The position numbers were made by a program, and so were the translations under genes. DNA of 64,000 bases, taken from contig OX388351.1 in NCBI GenBank assembly GCA_947579665.1, positions 2,976,001 to 3,040,000 on the forward strand, in the 5' to 3' direction. Positions 35,501 through 45,118 of the stretch are shown piece by piece. Numbering within the stretch: position 1 is the stretch's first letter; the number at the start of each line of letters is the position of its first letter. The notes below the pieces were generated by a model. It was not told where the DNA came from and did no database searches. It was given only the letters and a program-made list of their open reading frames with translations. The DNA comes from Sympetrum striolatum (taxonomy: Eukaryota; Arthropoda; Insecta; Odonata; Libellulidae).

Positions 35501-36208
35501 AGTTGCCCTCAGAAAGTAGTATTTATACAGCAGAGCTATATGCAATCAAGCTTGCGTTAGCTAACATTAAGTCCAGCGATACCCAGTTCATGATCTGTAG
35601 TGACTCAATGGGTGCATTGCAATCCATTTCCACTCTCGACTCCTTCCACCCTCTCGTCCAGGAGATTCATGCTTCGCTTGCCCGTTTAGAGGCAAGAGGA
35701 AATAAAATTTACTTTATCTGGGTCCCCGGACATGTTGGAATCAGAGGGAATGAACTTGCCGACTCTGCAGCCAAAGAAGCACTTGGAAAAGCTAATGTAG
35801 ATACTCCACTCATGGCAACACTCGACATCCGAAATATGTTTCGTAAAATCATTTTAAAATTATGGCAGGACTCATGGCTGACCATCGAAAATAATAAATT
35901 GCGCGAGATCAAGTCCGTCCCAGCCCCTTGGTCTTCCTCTATCAGGAGAAGTAGGCGGGAGGAAGTAGTGATCACACGCTTGAGGATAGGGCATTGCGCA
36001 CTCGTATCTCTTCACGCAAGAGAAGAATCCTCCATATTGTGACCATTGTGAATCTCGCCTAACTATAAGACACCTCCTGACTGAATGTACTAAATATCAG
36101 ATCATCAGACATAGGTATTTCCAAGGTCATCTCAAGGAAATCCTGGGGGATGATGTGGACAAATTAGACTCTGTCCTTAAATTCTTAAGTGAAGTAAAAT
36201 TAATTTAA
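32531..36208 (+). pseudogene. LINE ORF2: endonuclease, reverse transcriptase, RNase H
   Basis: The polyprotein that nicks target DNA and copies the RNA. It starts MILIQWNCNG at 32531. AP-endonuclease motifs are IQWNCNG, QETH, GDFNAHN, SSIDLVI and SDHFPI (to about 33175). A TGA at 33773-33775 interrupts the frame, which continues through RT: YRPISLTS, FFDIKNAYDK (motif A), GIPQGSVLG, and FVDDLG (motif C, where F-Y/A-DD is usual). A frameshift near 35190 leads into RNase H, with FTDGSK, AELYAIKLAL, CSDSMGAL and HVGIRGNELAD supplying the D-E-D-D set. A second frameshift near 35995 precedes a CX2CX7HX4C knuckle (CDHC...HLLTEC) and the TAA at 36206-36208. All domains are complete in length. Confidence 0.93.
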
Positions 36209-36364
36209 AAATATAAAATAGTTTAAAAATATAAGTATTAAAGAATAAATTTGAATCGGATTTTAAAATTTCAACTTGTGCTAAAAATTAAATAATATTA
36301 TGATTCATATATCTCCTCTGTATACGGTGCAACATGAGCTTTGCTGTCGAGGCACCTTATAACC

Positions 36365-36382
36365 TATACTACTACTACTACT
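36365..36382 (+). repeat. LINE 3' tail, (ACT)n
   Basis: Short trinucleotide tail closing the LINE just before the right target duplication. A simple-repeat tail instead of poly-A is usual for I-group elements. Confidence 0.85.
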
Positions 36383-36394
36383 ACTTTTATAAGT
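36383..36394 (+). repeat. LINE target site duplication, right
   Basis: ACTTTTATAAGT, identical to 30461-30472. Confidence 0.9.
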
Positions 36395-36765
36395 AATACA
36401 ATATACCTATACATCATATTTATGGAGATATTTTGAAAACCGGAAATGAGCTTTGATGAATGAAGCTCGACTTCCGGTAAACCGATTTACTCCAAAAACG
36501 AATCTACTCTGACAGCACACACCACAGTACTATATATGAAGTTTGGTATTGATACGACCAATAGCGCCCAATATCACACACACACGCACATCATTCCGAA
36601 AATGGTCAAAACGTGTTCTAGGGACCCCATAACATGTATGTCCGTTGAAATCTCGAAGTCGAATTTTTTCGTGAAAACAATACTTTCTCTATACTTCGTA
36701 TATTAAGAAAGTAAAAATCTGATGTTGCCAGCACATGACTTTCTCCATAAATAAGATTTTTTTAT
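36395..36765 (-). repeat. Family A dispersed repeat, minus strand, right part
   Basis: Continuation of the family A copy broken by the LINE: ccggaaatgag, cttccggtaaaccgattt (near 36470), a short CA tract, ctagggaccccataacatg, tcgaagtcgaattttttcgtg, and the terminal taagaaagtaaaaatctgat. A palindrome-like end, gccagcacatgactttct, closes it. Confidence 0.75.
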
Positions 36766-36779
36766 CTACGACAGTGTTC

Positions 36780-38045
36780 CTGATGACTATATTAAATTTC
36801 AATTTGCCGGATAGATGAAGATCCCGAGTTCGATTCCCGGCCCTGTCAGACCTTTATCAAGTCCATTATTCCTTGGGATGTATAAGTGTTTTAAAATTTA
36901 TGTTATCTATTATATATAGATGCTTCTCCGGATTCATTCATGTATATACCTATATAGATAGATAGGATACTAATTCACAGCCTAAACCACCAGCGTGATT
37001 GACTTGAAATTTTTACGACGTATTGGCCATAACATGTAACCGCCAGAAAAATTGCGATTTTGATCCTCAGGGTCATGGGTTCGATTCCAGAGGGCCCCAA
37101 AGTCGCGATTTTCTCCATAAGAATACATGGCGGGGATTTTCGAAAATTTTTTTGAGGTACTTCCCGGGGAGAGAAAGAGTTGAAACTCGAGGGATCGCTA
37201 GAAGCCGTGCGTATCCAACGAAAATCAGAAAAACATCTTAGAATATAGTCCATGGTTCGATGCTTGGTCGGGGCAAAAATCGGCCGTTTAAAATGCATTA
37301 CGGCGATTTTGAAGATTTTTTTTGGATCCTTTCCCGATAACATGGATATTCGAAACTCGGCACGTGGATAGATATCATGAATATACTTCATAATCAAATT
37401 TTACATGTTCGCTGATGGTCCTTGGTTCGATCCCAGAGGGCCATTTGCACTTCTCAATGCATTTCTTACGGAGACAACGGAAACAAAATTTAGGTACTAT
37501 CCGACATGCTATCAACTTCAAACTTTGCTTGATACAAGAGTAAGTCTTTACAAATCAAACTCTGCATTCACAGCTTGCAATACGTCCTGGGTTCGACACC
37601 AGGTGTCTCTGAAATCAGAATTTGATCCGATTTTTAGGAATTATTTTGAAACCTTTCCCACTAAAATAGAAACTTGAAATTCGGCATATAGATAGAGATC
37701 ATAAATATCTATCAGAAACATATTTTAGAATTCCACGATCGTCCTTGGTTCGAGTCCCGAGAGGCATTAACATTCGTGAAAATTAGAACTTTTTTTGAGG
37801 CAGTTATAGCCAATATTTCTGCTTGAATTTTCACACATAGTTAGAGATGGTGATCTTCTATTGTGTTTCATACTAGGTTTACCAGTAAGACCCGGGTTCG
37901 ATGCCAGACGATGAAATTTCAGCGAATTTTAAGAAAAATTTCAATCCTTTTTTTTTCTTCTGAGGATATTCCCGATATGATGCCGATATGAAATTAGTAT
38001 TGCCGATCTGCTTGCAGTATGCAAGCTACATTTTACTCGTATTAA
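36780..38045 (+). repeat. Family B array, best preserved copy, with seven B-box-like motifs
   Basis: GTTCGANNCC-type words at 36828 (gttcgattcc), 37079 (gttcgattcc), 37255 (gttcgatgct), 37425 (gttcgatccc), 37591 (gttcgacacc), 37748 (gttcgagtcc) and 37896 (gttcgatgcc). Steps are 251, 176, 170, 166, 157 and 148 bases. Most sit in short inverted contexts such as ctgg-gttcgacacc-agg. The family head (tctattatatatagatgctt) is at about 36906. CpGs are kept, unlike the older copies. No A box at tRNA spacing was found, so these are not tRNA genes. Confidence 0.75.
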
Positions 38046-38640
38046 CTAATTGTCACAAAGATGATAAATAATGTTTTTCTGGACATATTCGATGATAACC
38101 GATAAAGCTGGATATTATTTATAAATTTCTCCAATACCATAAGTGTTAAAATTTTAGCAAATTACAAACAAAAACTATTATTAATAATAAAGACCACACA
38201 TTTAAAATGTGGGAACCTAAAAGGACCTACTGTCGAAAATTAACAATATACAGAAAAGAAAACCAATAATGACAAATGGAATAAAAAACAAAGGAGAAAA
38301 CTTTTAAACCTTATCAATCAGCAATAGCTCAATCTACAGCAAGAGAGTCAGCTCACAGTTACAATTTTCAGCTTAATATTATGACTGAATAATTATTTTG
38401 AAATATTCGTGTTTTAAATTTAAAATCAGCCTCCAAATAAAACTTTGAAGAAATATAGCAATCATGTTGTATTTAACATGATTACGAAAAGGTATAAATG
38501 AAAACGACGTTTTGACGTAAATATCTCGCAATAACCACAAAATTGGGCAACTATGTTAAGACTGATGGTGGTTCGTAGCGAATATTTTTTCTAATAAAAC
38601 TAATAGAAAAATAAATTTTTCGTAACTATTGTAGATAATT
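38046..38640. other. AT-rich sequence, nothing recognised
   Basis: No supported feature. Confidence 0.4.
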
Positions 38641-38940
38641 GCGTATGCCTAAATATAGGATTAATAGAGAAATCTTGCAACAACGAAAACGAGCTTCGAA
38701 AAGTAAAGCTCAACTTCCGGTTGCCCAATTTACTCCAAAAGCTAATCCACTCCAACAGCATCTACCTATATGCTGATTTGTATGCTTTATACCTACTGCT
38801 ATATATGAAGATTGGTATTGATACGGAAAATAGTTTTCACGTTAGAGCGCCCACAAAATGCACAATCAGCAACTTCCGGTTTATCAGTATTTCACACATA
38901 ACTCCTAAACAATATGTCATACATGTCGAATAACGTCGTA
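38641..38940 (-). repeat. Family A dispersed repeat, minus strand fragment
   Basis: Contains aacttccggttgcccaattt (about 38711), tattgatacggaaaatagttt, cgttagagcgcccacaaaa and acttccggtttatcagtatt. It is the same order as the copy at 30230-30410, truncated on both sides. Confidence 0.7.
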
Positions 38941-38959
38941 CTCTCGGATTAAAGGCAGG

Positions 38960-40661
38960 AAAAGCCAAAAAAACTGAAAACCGATAAATATATCCAGAAA
39001 AGACAATTTGTTTTGGATTTTTTCGAAATTTGCTGATAAATGTGAGATTTTTGTTAAAGATAAGAAAAAATCTCGCTTTCCTCTTCAATAAGTGTCCTAA
39101 TACGACTAAGTTTCCTCGAAATTTAGGCAAAATACAGCCAAAAAAGTAAACATTTTCAAAAGAGGCAATTTTTCCAAAATTTGTAGTTTAATGTAAAATA
39201 TTTGTTAGAAATATGTATAAATCTCGGTAAAATCTTCAATATGAGTCCTTATACAACTAGTGCTCTCCCATTTAAGTCAAAATACAGCCAAAATACAGCC
39301 ACAATACGGAAAGAGATTGAAAGAATTGCCATTTTTCTAAGAATTTTCCTAAATTAGCTGATAAATGTGGAATTTTTGTTCGAATTATGGAAAAATCTCG
39401 GTTAAATCTTCATAACGAGTCCAAATGTGACTAGGTATTTTCGAATTTCAGGCAAAATACAGCCAAAAACATTAAAATTATCAAAAATATACGAATTTTT
39501 CGCCGATTTCTCCGAAGTTTACGGACTAATGTGGCATTTAGGTTCAAAATATGGAAGGTTAACGCTCAGTTCTTTAATCCAAGTCCAAATACGACGATAT
39601 TTTCTCGAAATATAAGCAAAATACAGCCAAAAAAGAAACACATTTCCAAAATTCATTTTTCGCTGATTTTTTAATCGAAATATGCTAATTAAAATGGATT
39701 TTTTTTAATATATAAATATCTCGCTCAGATTATGAAAAACATTCATATTTCGAACAGTTTATCTTGAATGTTTTGGCACAATAAAGCCAAAATCTGAAAA
39801 ATTGAAAAAAGTGTTCACTCTTTGCCAATTTTTCGGAGAATCGCTAATTAAAGTGGAATATTTTTTATAAATAAGGGATGAACATGCAAATATCTTCAAA
39901 ACGATTCCTAATTGGACTAGGTTTTAAAAAATTAAAACAAAATACAGCCAAAAAAACTGAATATTATAAACATGCCCATATTTCGCAGATTTTTCCGAAA
40001 GTTGCTAATAAAAAAGGAATTTAATTTCCATATATGGAATGTTTTTGCTTGCGAGATTAAGGAGAGTCTAAATACGGCTATATTTTTGTAAATTTCAGGC
40101 AATATACACCCCAAAAACTGAACAGTATCGAAAAATTAATGTTTTCGTTGATTTCTCCGTTCTTTGCTAATAAAGGGGATTTTTGTGCAATTCATTTAGG
40201 GAAATCGGTAAGTTCTTCAAGACAAATCCAAATTTGTGTAGCTTTCTCGAATATTAGGCAAAATAACAGCCAACAATCTGAAAAATTTGTATAATCTAAC
40301 GATTCGGCCGAGATGTTGTAGAAAGGTATAACTGAAAACTGATTAATATTTTTCCATAAAAGATTTTACTCAGGAACTTATAAAAAGTATAAATGTTTTT
40401 TCAATTGTGAAGACTTTTGAAAAAATGCCCAATTTTTGCCAATTTACCCGTAACTTGCTGGTAAAATTGGAATGTTTGTTCAAAATATGGAAAGATCTTG
40501 CTGAGATCATCAAAACAAGTCCAATTTCAAGTAGGTTTTCTCAAAATTTAGGAAAATACATCAGAAAATAAATTTTTGAAAAAAATGAACATTATCACCA
40601 ATCTATCTGAAATTTCCTTAAATATAGGAATATCTGTGCAAAATATGGAAATTTCTATTTC
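38960..40661 (+). repeat. Diverged satellite, monomer about 155-170 bp (block 1)
   Basis: Monomers share, in order: aggcaaaatacagccaaaaa, gaaaaatgcccattttt(c)gc, gatttttccgaaatttgctg, ataaatgtggaatttttgtt, and aaaatatggaaaaatctcgc, then cttcaa-acgagtccaaat. The aatacagcc word recurs at about 39131, 39282-39292, 39456, 39620 and 39945. Divergence between neighbours is high, so the array is old. Open frames inside it are not genes. Confidence 0.85.
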
Positions 40662-41335
40662 GGCCATTCCATGCCAAATGGCCTAGTGGTCCCCGCTCGA
40701 CCATCACGGATTTCGATGAAATTTTGTATGGACATTTACACATGTCTCTCATGAACATTTGTAAAGTTTTACTTTCGTCGATGGTATACTTGCTGAGATA
40801 TAGAAGATTGTTTGACCCCGTGTCGCTGCCTTCTTCAATATGAATATGAGTTTTCAGTAACTTTGAGGCGTCGCATCTCAGAAAATTGTTCTATGAAGTA
40901 AACGCACTTTGGCTATCTTAAACAACTTTTTGCGCTCTATTAAAAAAAGTAATAATAATAACTGTAAGAGCGACTTTCTTGCAGAAATGTCTGTGCAAAA
41001 CTGGCCCAAAAAATTGCGGATCGAAAAAAAATTTAAACTTTGGCTTTTTATATTTCAAGGAGAAATGATATAATCAACGTGGAACTTATCGTATGATTAC
41101 ATATTAATACATAGTTTATAAATATAAAATTTCATCTTCCTAGTACTTTCCATTATTTTCAAAATTGAGTCAACATTTGACAATTTTTGTAAAAAAGCCA
41201 AAAATAGGCTATTTTTACCCCGCTTTTACAAAAAAAGACCCTCTGGAATTTCATAAAAAAAATTTAATTTAAATAGAGAATGATTTCAAACCTCTAAAAA
41301 AGTATATCTAGTTTTTCATCTCGAGCATATAAGGC
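40662..41335 (+). repeat. Left long terminal inverted repeat
   Basis: Inverted match to about 43150-43826. It holds ctcgaccatcacggatttcg, atggacatttacacatgtct, and the inner ataggctatttttaccccgc. A partial repeat of the inner end follows at 41385-41490 (ataggttattttcttcccgc). Confidence 0.85.
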
Positions 41336-41496
41336 CTTAGAAATAGGGACAACTTTGAGGATGACATTTGTAAAAACGACAAAAATAGGTTATTTTCTTC
41401 CCGCTCTAAGAAAAGAAAGACCTTTTCGATACTCTTGTAAATTATTTTCATTTAAAAGAGAATGTTTCAAACCTCTTAAAAAAGTACACTATATCT

Positions 41497-42113
41497 TCAG
41501 CTGGTATTCCAGCGGCTAACGTTATTTTGTCTGCTATTACTTTCTGCATGCGTTAAACTTTTCGTTACACGTAGGTTCATTTTATCCCTACTACTCACTC
41601 TCCGAATTCTTAACGGAGTAGATTCCAAATCAGTAAAACTTTGATTTACCGTGTCCGAAATATACATATCGCAATTTTCCGAATACAAAAAGTCAGTAGT
41701 GTTTTGGACCATAAAACATATTTGGCTGTATATCTTGGGACAAATTTTTTGACCAGGCTTCACATTTGTTTTTGCCCATTTTTGCAAATCATTAGACAAG
41801 GCTAGATTGACTTTCAGCAGCTCATGTTTAGCTGTATGTTTGTTTTGTTAAATGGGTTGCAGCATGACTTTTGTTTAATTTAATACTTGTCTAAATACAT
41901 TGCTTTGTGATAGAAACAGATTTGATCGTACTCTGTGATCTCAACCTCTGATTGCAGAGAAATGAGCACTTTTTCGTGCAACGATAAATTGTGCACATAT
42001 TGCAGCCCAAATTTATTGGAATAAAATGAACCATGATGGCAAATGGAAGAAAGTTTTTCCCCAACAACGCAAAAGGGCAAGGTGGGATTTTCATCTGACT
42101 CTTCGACATCCAT
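41497..42113 (-). pseudogene. Interior protein gene remnant of the long-TIR element
   Basis: On the minus strand, two open blocks lie in succession. The first (42113-41880) ends ...EITEYDQICFYHKAMYLDKY. The second (41799-41497, extendable upstream to about 41850) begins near SNDLQKWAKTNVKPGQKICP and runs to ...RQNNVSRWNTS. Between them a Cys pair (KSCCNPFNKT) reads in another frame, so a stop and a frameshift separate the blocks. Cys/His spacing of this kind (ICFYH, CCNPF, KPGQKICP) is a pattern I recall from poorly characterised arthropod and cnidarian proteins and may bind zinc. No transposase catalytic motif is visible. Role unknown. Confidence 0.5.
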
Positions 42114-42665
42114 TTAGAGTTAGTGAAATCGCAATATTTAGTGCAAATTCTGGAAAAAGAAGTTATAAAAATATGATGGAATACGACAAATACAGCAGCT
42201 CAGTTCAAAACGTGGCCATGCGAGAGTGCTATGTCAATAAAATACTTACAGAATACTAAGCAGCTGTCAATTTTCTAGAGGAACCTGAAGTGGAGTATAG
42301 ATGAAATTTGAAGTATCCAAGAAATGAAAATATGGCAAAACTCACTATTTAAAAAAAAACTCGAAGTAACACACAACAGAATGGCCACATAGCCACGACT
42401 TAACCGAAGTCTCTACTAAAGATTCTTTACTCATGTTTCAACAGAAACTTTGTTTTGATTTGTTACTTTGTTATAATTTGTTATTTAGTAAATTAACTAA
42501 CTTTGAAGTTAATTAACTTTACTGATTATTCTCCCATTCTGAACATTGTTAACCCCCTTCCTCCTCCCCCTAACACCTCTTCCACTAACAACAGTAGCTA
42601 ATCTGATTGGTGCCTTGGTTTTTTATTCTTTGTATATATATATGCACTCCTGAATAACTCTTGTG

Positions 42666-42698
42666 CTTGATAATGGACTAAAGTCTGAAACCGGTCGC
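42666..42698 (+). ncRNA. Hammerhead-ribozyme-like motif, possible Penelope-type remnant
   Basis: The sequence runs cttgataatg, a small stem GGAC-TAAA-GTCT (42675-42686), then GAAAC (42687-42691) and GGTC (42693-42696). This resembles the hammerhead core CUGAnGA - stem II - GAAA with a GUC, but the first core box is altered (TTGATAA). Minimal motifs of this kind occur in Penelope-like elements. No neighbouring Penelope RT was found. Activity is doubtful. Confidence 0.3.
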
Positions 42699-42779
42699 AG
42701 ATATTAAAAACTTTAAAAGTGGAATTTTGATAAGTTATTTCCACCCATTTAGATGCAGTTACACTAAGTTAAAGCTTAC

Positions 42780-43065
42780 CAGATTGATTTAATTTGTTAC
42801 TTTGTTGTCCATGATGTCCCGCCGGCACAATATTTTGTCTTAATACCACCAGATAAATAAGCACACAAGGATTTACAACCTCATCGAAGAAAGCAAATTG
42901 CAGGCTTGGGATCCTCAACCAAGAAACCCACCCGTGGCCGGTATTGCATGGCTATCGGGCGTGACCCCTACGGCGATGGGGTTACTGGTTCAAATGCCTG
43001 AACTGGTAGTGACAATGTCACTACCGGGACCAGTCATGGACCAACGCAATATATTAAAAATGTCT
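42780..43065 (+). other. GC-richer insert with a 10 bp-arm palindrome, possible SINE
   Basis: A GC-richer stretch between AT-rich flanks inside the long-TIR element. GGTAGTGACA (43005-43014) and TGTCACTACC (43016-43025) form a near-perfect palindrome with one central base. A B-box-like ggttcaaatgcc lies at 42988-42999. It could be a tRNA-related SINE piece, but no convincing A box, tail or target duplication was seen. Confidence 0.3.
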
Positions 43066-43149
43066 ACATAAAATAACCAGGACGATAAACAACAGAAGAC
43101 ATGTGGCGCCACCATAGCAACGTTCTCAATTTTGTTAATATCTTTAAGG

Positions 43150-43826
43150 GCTCTACGTGCTCTCGATGAAAAACTAGATATACTTTTTTAGAGGTTTGAA
43201 ATCATTCTCTATTTAATAAGATTTTTTAAAAGAAATTCCAGAGGTTTTTTTTTGTAAAAGCGGGGTAAAAATAGCCTATTTTTGGCTTTTTTACAAAAAT
43301 TTTCAAATGTTGACTCAATTTTTAAAATAATGGAAAGTACTAGGAAGATGAAATTTTATATTTATAAACTATGTATTGAAATGTAATCATGCAATAAGTT
43401 CCACGTTGATTATATCATTTCTCCTTGAAATATAAAAAGCTAAAGTTTAAATTTTTTTTCGATCCGCAATTTTTTGGGCCAATTTTGCACAGACATTTCT
43501 GCAAGAAAGTCGCTCTTACAGTTATTATTATTACTTTTTTTAATAGAGCGCAAAAAGTTGTTTAAGATAGCCAAAGTGCGTTTACTTCATAGAACAATTT
43601 TCTGAGATACGACGCCTCAAAGTTACTGAAAACTCAAATTCATGTTGAAGAAGGCAGCGACGCGTTGTCAAACAATCTTCTTTATCTCACCAAGTATACC
43701 ATCGACGAAAGTAAAACTTTACAAATGTTCATGAGAGACATGTGTAAATGTCCATACAAAATTTCATCGAAATCCGTGATGGTCGAGCGGGGCACTTCTC
43801 TGAAATCCACTTGGCATGGAATGACC
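43150..43826 (-). repeat. Right long terminal inverted repeat
   Basis: Inverted copy of 40662-41335 with scattered substitutions, including a cc to ct-type change near the outer end (ggcacttctctgaaatccac against ccaaatggcctagtggtccc on the other strand). Confidence 0.85.
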
Positions 43827-44466
43827 CAGTTTCATCTTAAACCGAGTCCATATTCAGGTATGTTTTCACGAATTTCTGGCAAAATACCGCCAAAAACTGA
43901 AAATGGCCTAATACCATAGAATTTATGAAAATGTTCGAAAGAATAACCATTTTCTGCCGATCTTTCTATAATTTTCTGATTTATTGAGGAATATTTGTTC
44001 AAAATATGTATACATTACAATATGCATACATACGATCTTAAATACGACACCAAACACAACTATCTTTTTTTAATTTTAGGGCAAAATACAGCGAAAAAAC
44101 TGAAATATTTCGAAAATATTCCCAATTTTCGCTGATTTCTCCGGTATTTCCTAAGAAAAGTGAATTATTTGTTGAAAATATCTAAATGAATCGCTTACTT
44201 CTTCGAAAAAAGTCAAAATATAACCAAACATCTGAATATTTTCGAAAAATACCCATTTTTCGCCAATTTTCTAGTAATTTGCTGGTAAAAGTGGAATTTT
44301 CTTTCAAAATATGGAAGGTATGCATAGATGTTGAAAACGAGTCCAAATTGATACTACGTTTCTCGAGTTTTAGGCAAATAAAGCAAAAAATCAGAGAATG
44401 TTCGAAAAAATACCCATTTATCTTTTATATATCCGAAATTTGCAGATAAATGTCGAATTTTTATTG
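43827..44466 (+). repeat. Diverged satellite, monomer about 165 bp (block 2)
   Basis: Same monomers as 38960-40661, resuming after the long-TIR element (cttaaaccgagtccatattc) and continuing to the solo LTR. Confidence 0.85.
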
Positions 44467-44470
44467 AACA
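44467..44470 (+). repeat. Solo LTR target site duplication, left (AACA)
   Basis: Four bases repeated at 45115-45118. Confidence 0.8.
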
Positions 44471-45114
44471 TGTAGTGTCCGGGTTTTTTTGATTGGGTTT
44501 TATTGGGATTCATTTGTCTGTATGTCATGTCATTTTGCTCTTTTCGTTGTGTTATTACGCAAGAGGTGAACGGACACGGAGACGAGAGGAATTGCTGCCA
44601 TCTCGGAAAACAGCACGCTTTCATTTTGCTTTTAGATCGCGGATTTAGGCCTCTCCAAAATAGTTGAATATATTCAACTATTTTCCCTTCAGGATAGGAA
44701 AGGACTCTCAAAAGTTTCACCGAGTAGCTGTAAATGTAACCTTTAAATGTCAGAGTTTCTCCTATGGACCATGTCACCCCAACGTACTCTTGTACCTCTC
44801 ATAATTTAGCAGGAACAGGTATAAAATTCTCGTCTGTAAACGAGCCCATCAGTCTCGAACACTTTGCGCTCTGACAAAAGTGCTGCCCGAACCATTACAG
44901 GATACGTTGCCTATTCTTCCCATTCTCAGTGTCTTGCCATCTCCCGCATACGACGGAGTATAGGAGCCAAAAGTAAGAAATTAAAACTATTTTTATATTT
45001 TTACATGAAGCTTGTGATATTTTATTTCTCCGGAAATCACCGACACCTGGCAAAGAACCCATTAATTTAAAGTAATTGTACTGTCTCTCGATTAACTGAA
45101 GGGCAGACATTACA
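44471..45114 (+). mobile_element. Solo LTR, 644 bp, retroviral-like LTR retrotransposon
   Basis: Begins TGTAGTGTC and ends GACATTACA, which are inverted relatives of each other (8 of 9), as LTR ends are. It is flanked by AACA duplications. It splits a satellite monomer exactly: tttattgaaca before and aacatatggaaaaatctc after are contiguous in other monomers. Composition is distinct from the array. No internal region is present, so it arose by LTR-LTR recombination. Ty3/gypsy origin is likely from the terminal form but not proven; a gypsy pol fragment at 48845 is not adjacent. Confidence 0.85.
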
Positions 45115-45118
45115 AACA
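45115..45118 (+). repeat. Solo LTR target site duplication, right (AACA)
   Basis: Matches 44467-44470. Confidence 0.8.

Larger units (their letters stand above)
30473..36382 (+). mobile_element. Full-length-sized non-LTR retrotransposon (I-group-like), inactivated
   Basis: A 5.9 kb LINE bounded by a 12 bp target duplication and ending in an (ACT)n tail. Order: a structured GC-rich 5' region, a gag-like ORF1 with three CCHC knuckles, then ORF2 with an AP-type endonuclease, reverse transcriptase, RNase H and a C-terminal CCHC. An RNase H domain together with this gag fits the I group or its relatives (R1/LOA/I); the exact clade needs a tree. Both ORFs are broken: an in-frame TAG in ORF1, and a TGA and two frameshifts in ORF2. 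The intact ends and matching duplications show a complete insertion event, into a family A repeat in opposite orientation. Confidence 0.93.
40662..43826. mobile_element. DNA transposon with long (about 675 bp) terminal inverted repeats
   Basis: Starts GGCCATTCCATGCC at 40662 and ends with the inverted match ggcatggaatgacc at 43826. The two long arms are clearly homologous over hundreds of bases. The element interrupts a monomer of the 165 bp satellite. The interior holds remains of a protein gene, a hammerhead-like motif and a GC-richer insert. The flanks (ctatttc and cagtttc) give no clean target duplication. I cannot assign the superfamily. A Mutator-like or foldback element is possible from the arm length alone. 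Confidence 0.8.

Noticed and set aside
36826..36842. tRNA gene suggested by cgagttcgattcccgg
   Set aside because: Only the T-arm-like segment is present. There is no acceptor stem, D-arm or A box at tRNA spacing, and the motif recurs as part of a repeat.
42026..42259. Plus-strand 77-codon frame in the long-TIR element
   Set aside because: It overlaps the minus-strand frames that show the Cys/His pattern, and it has no recognisable motif.
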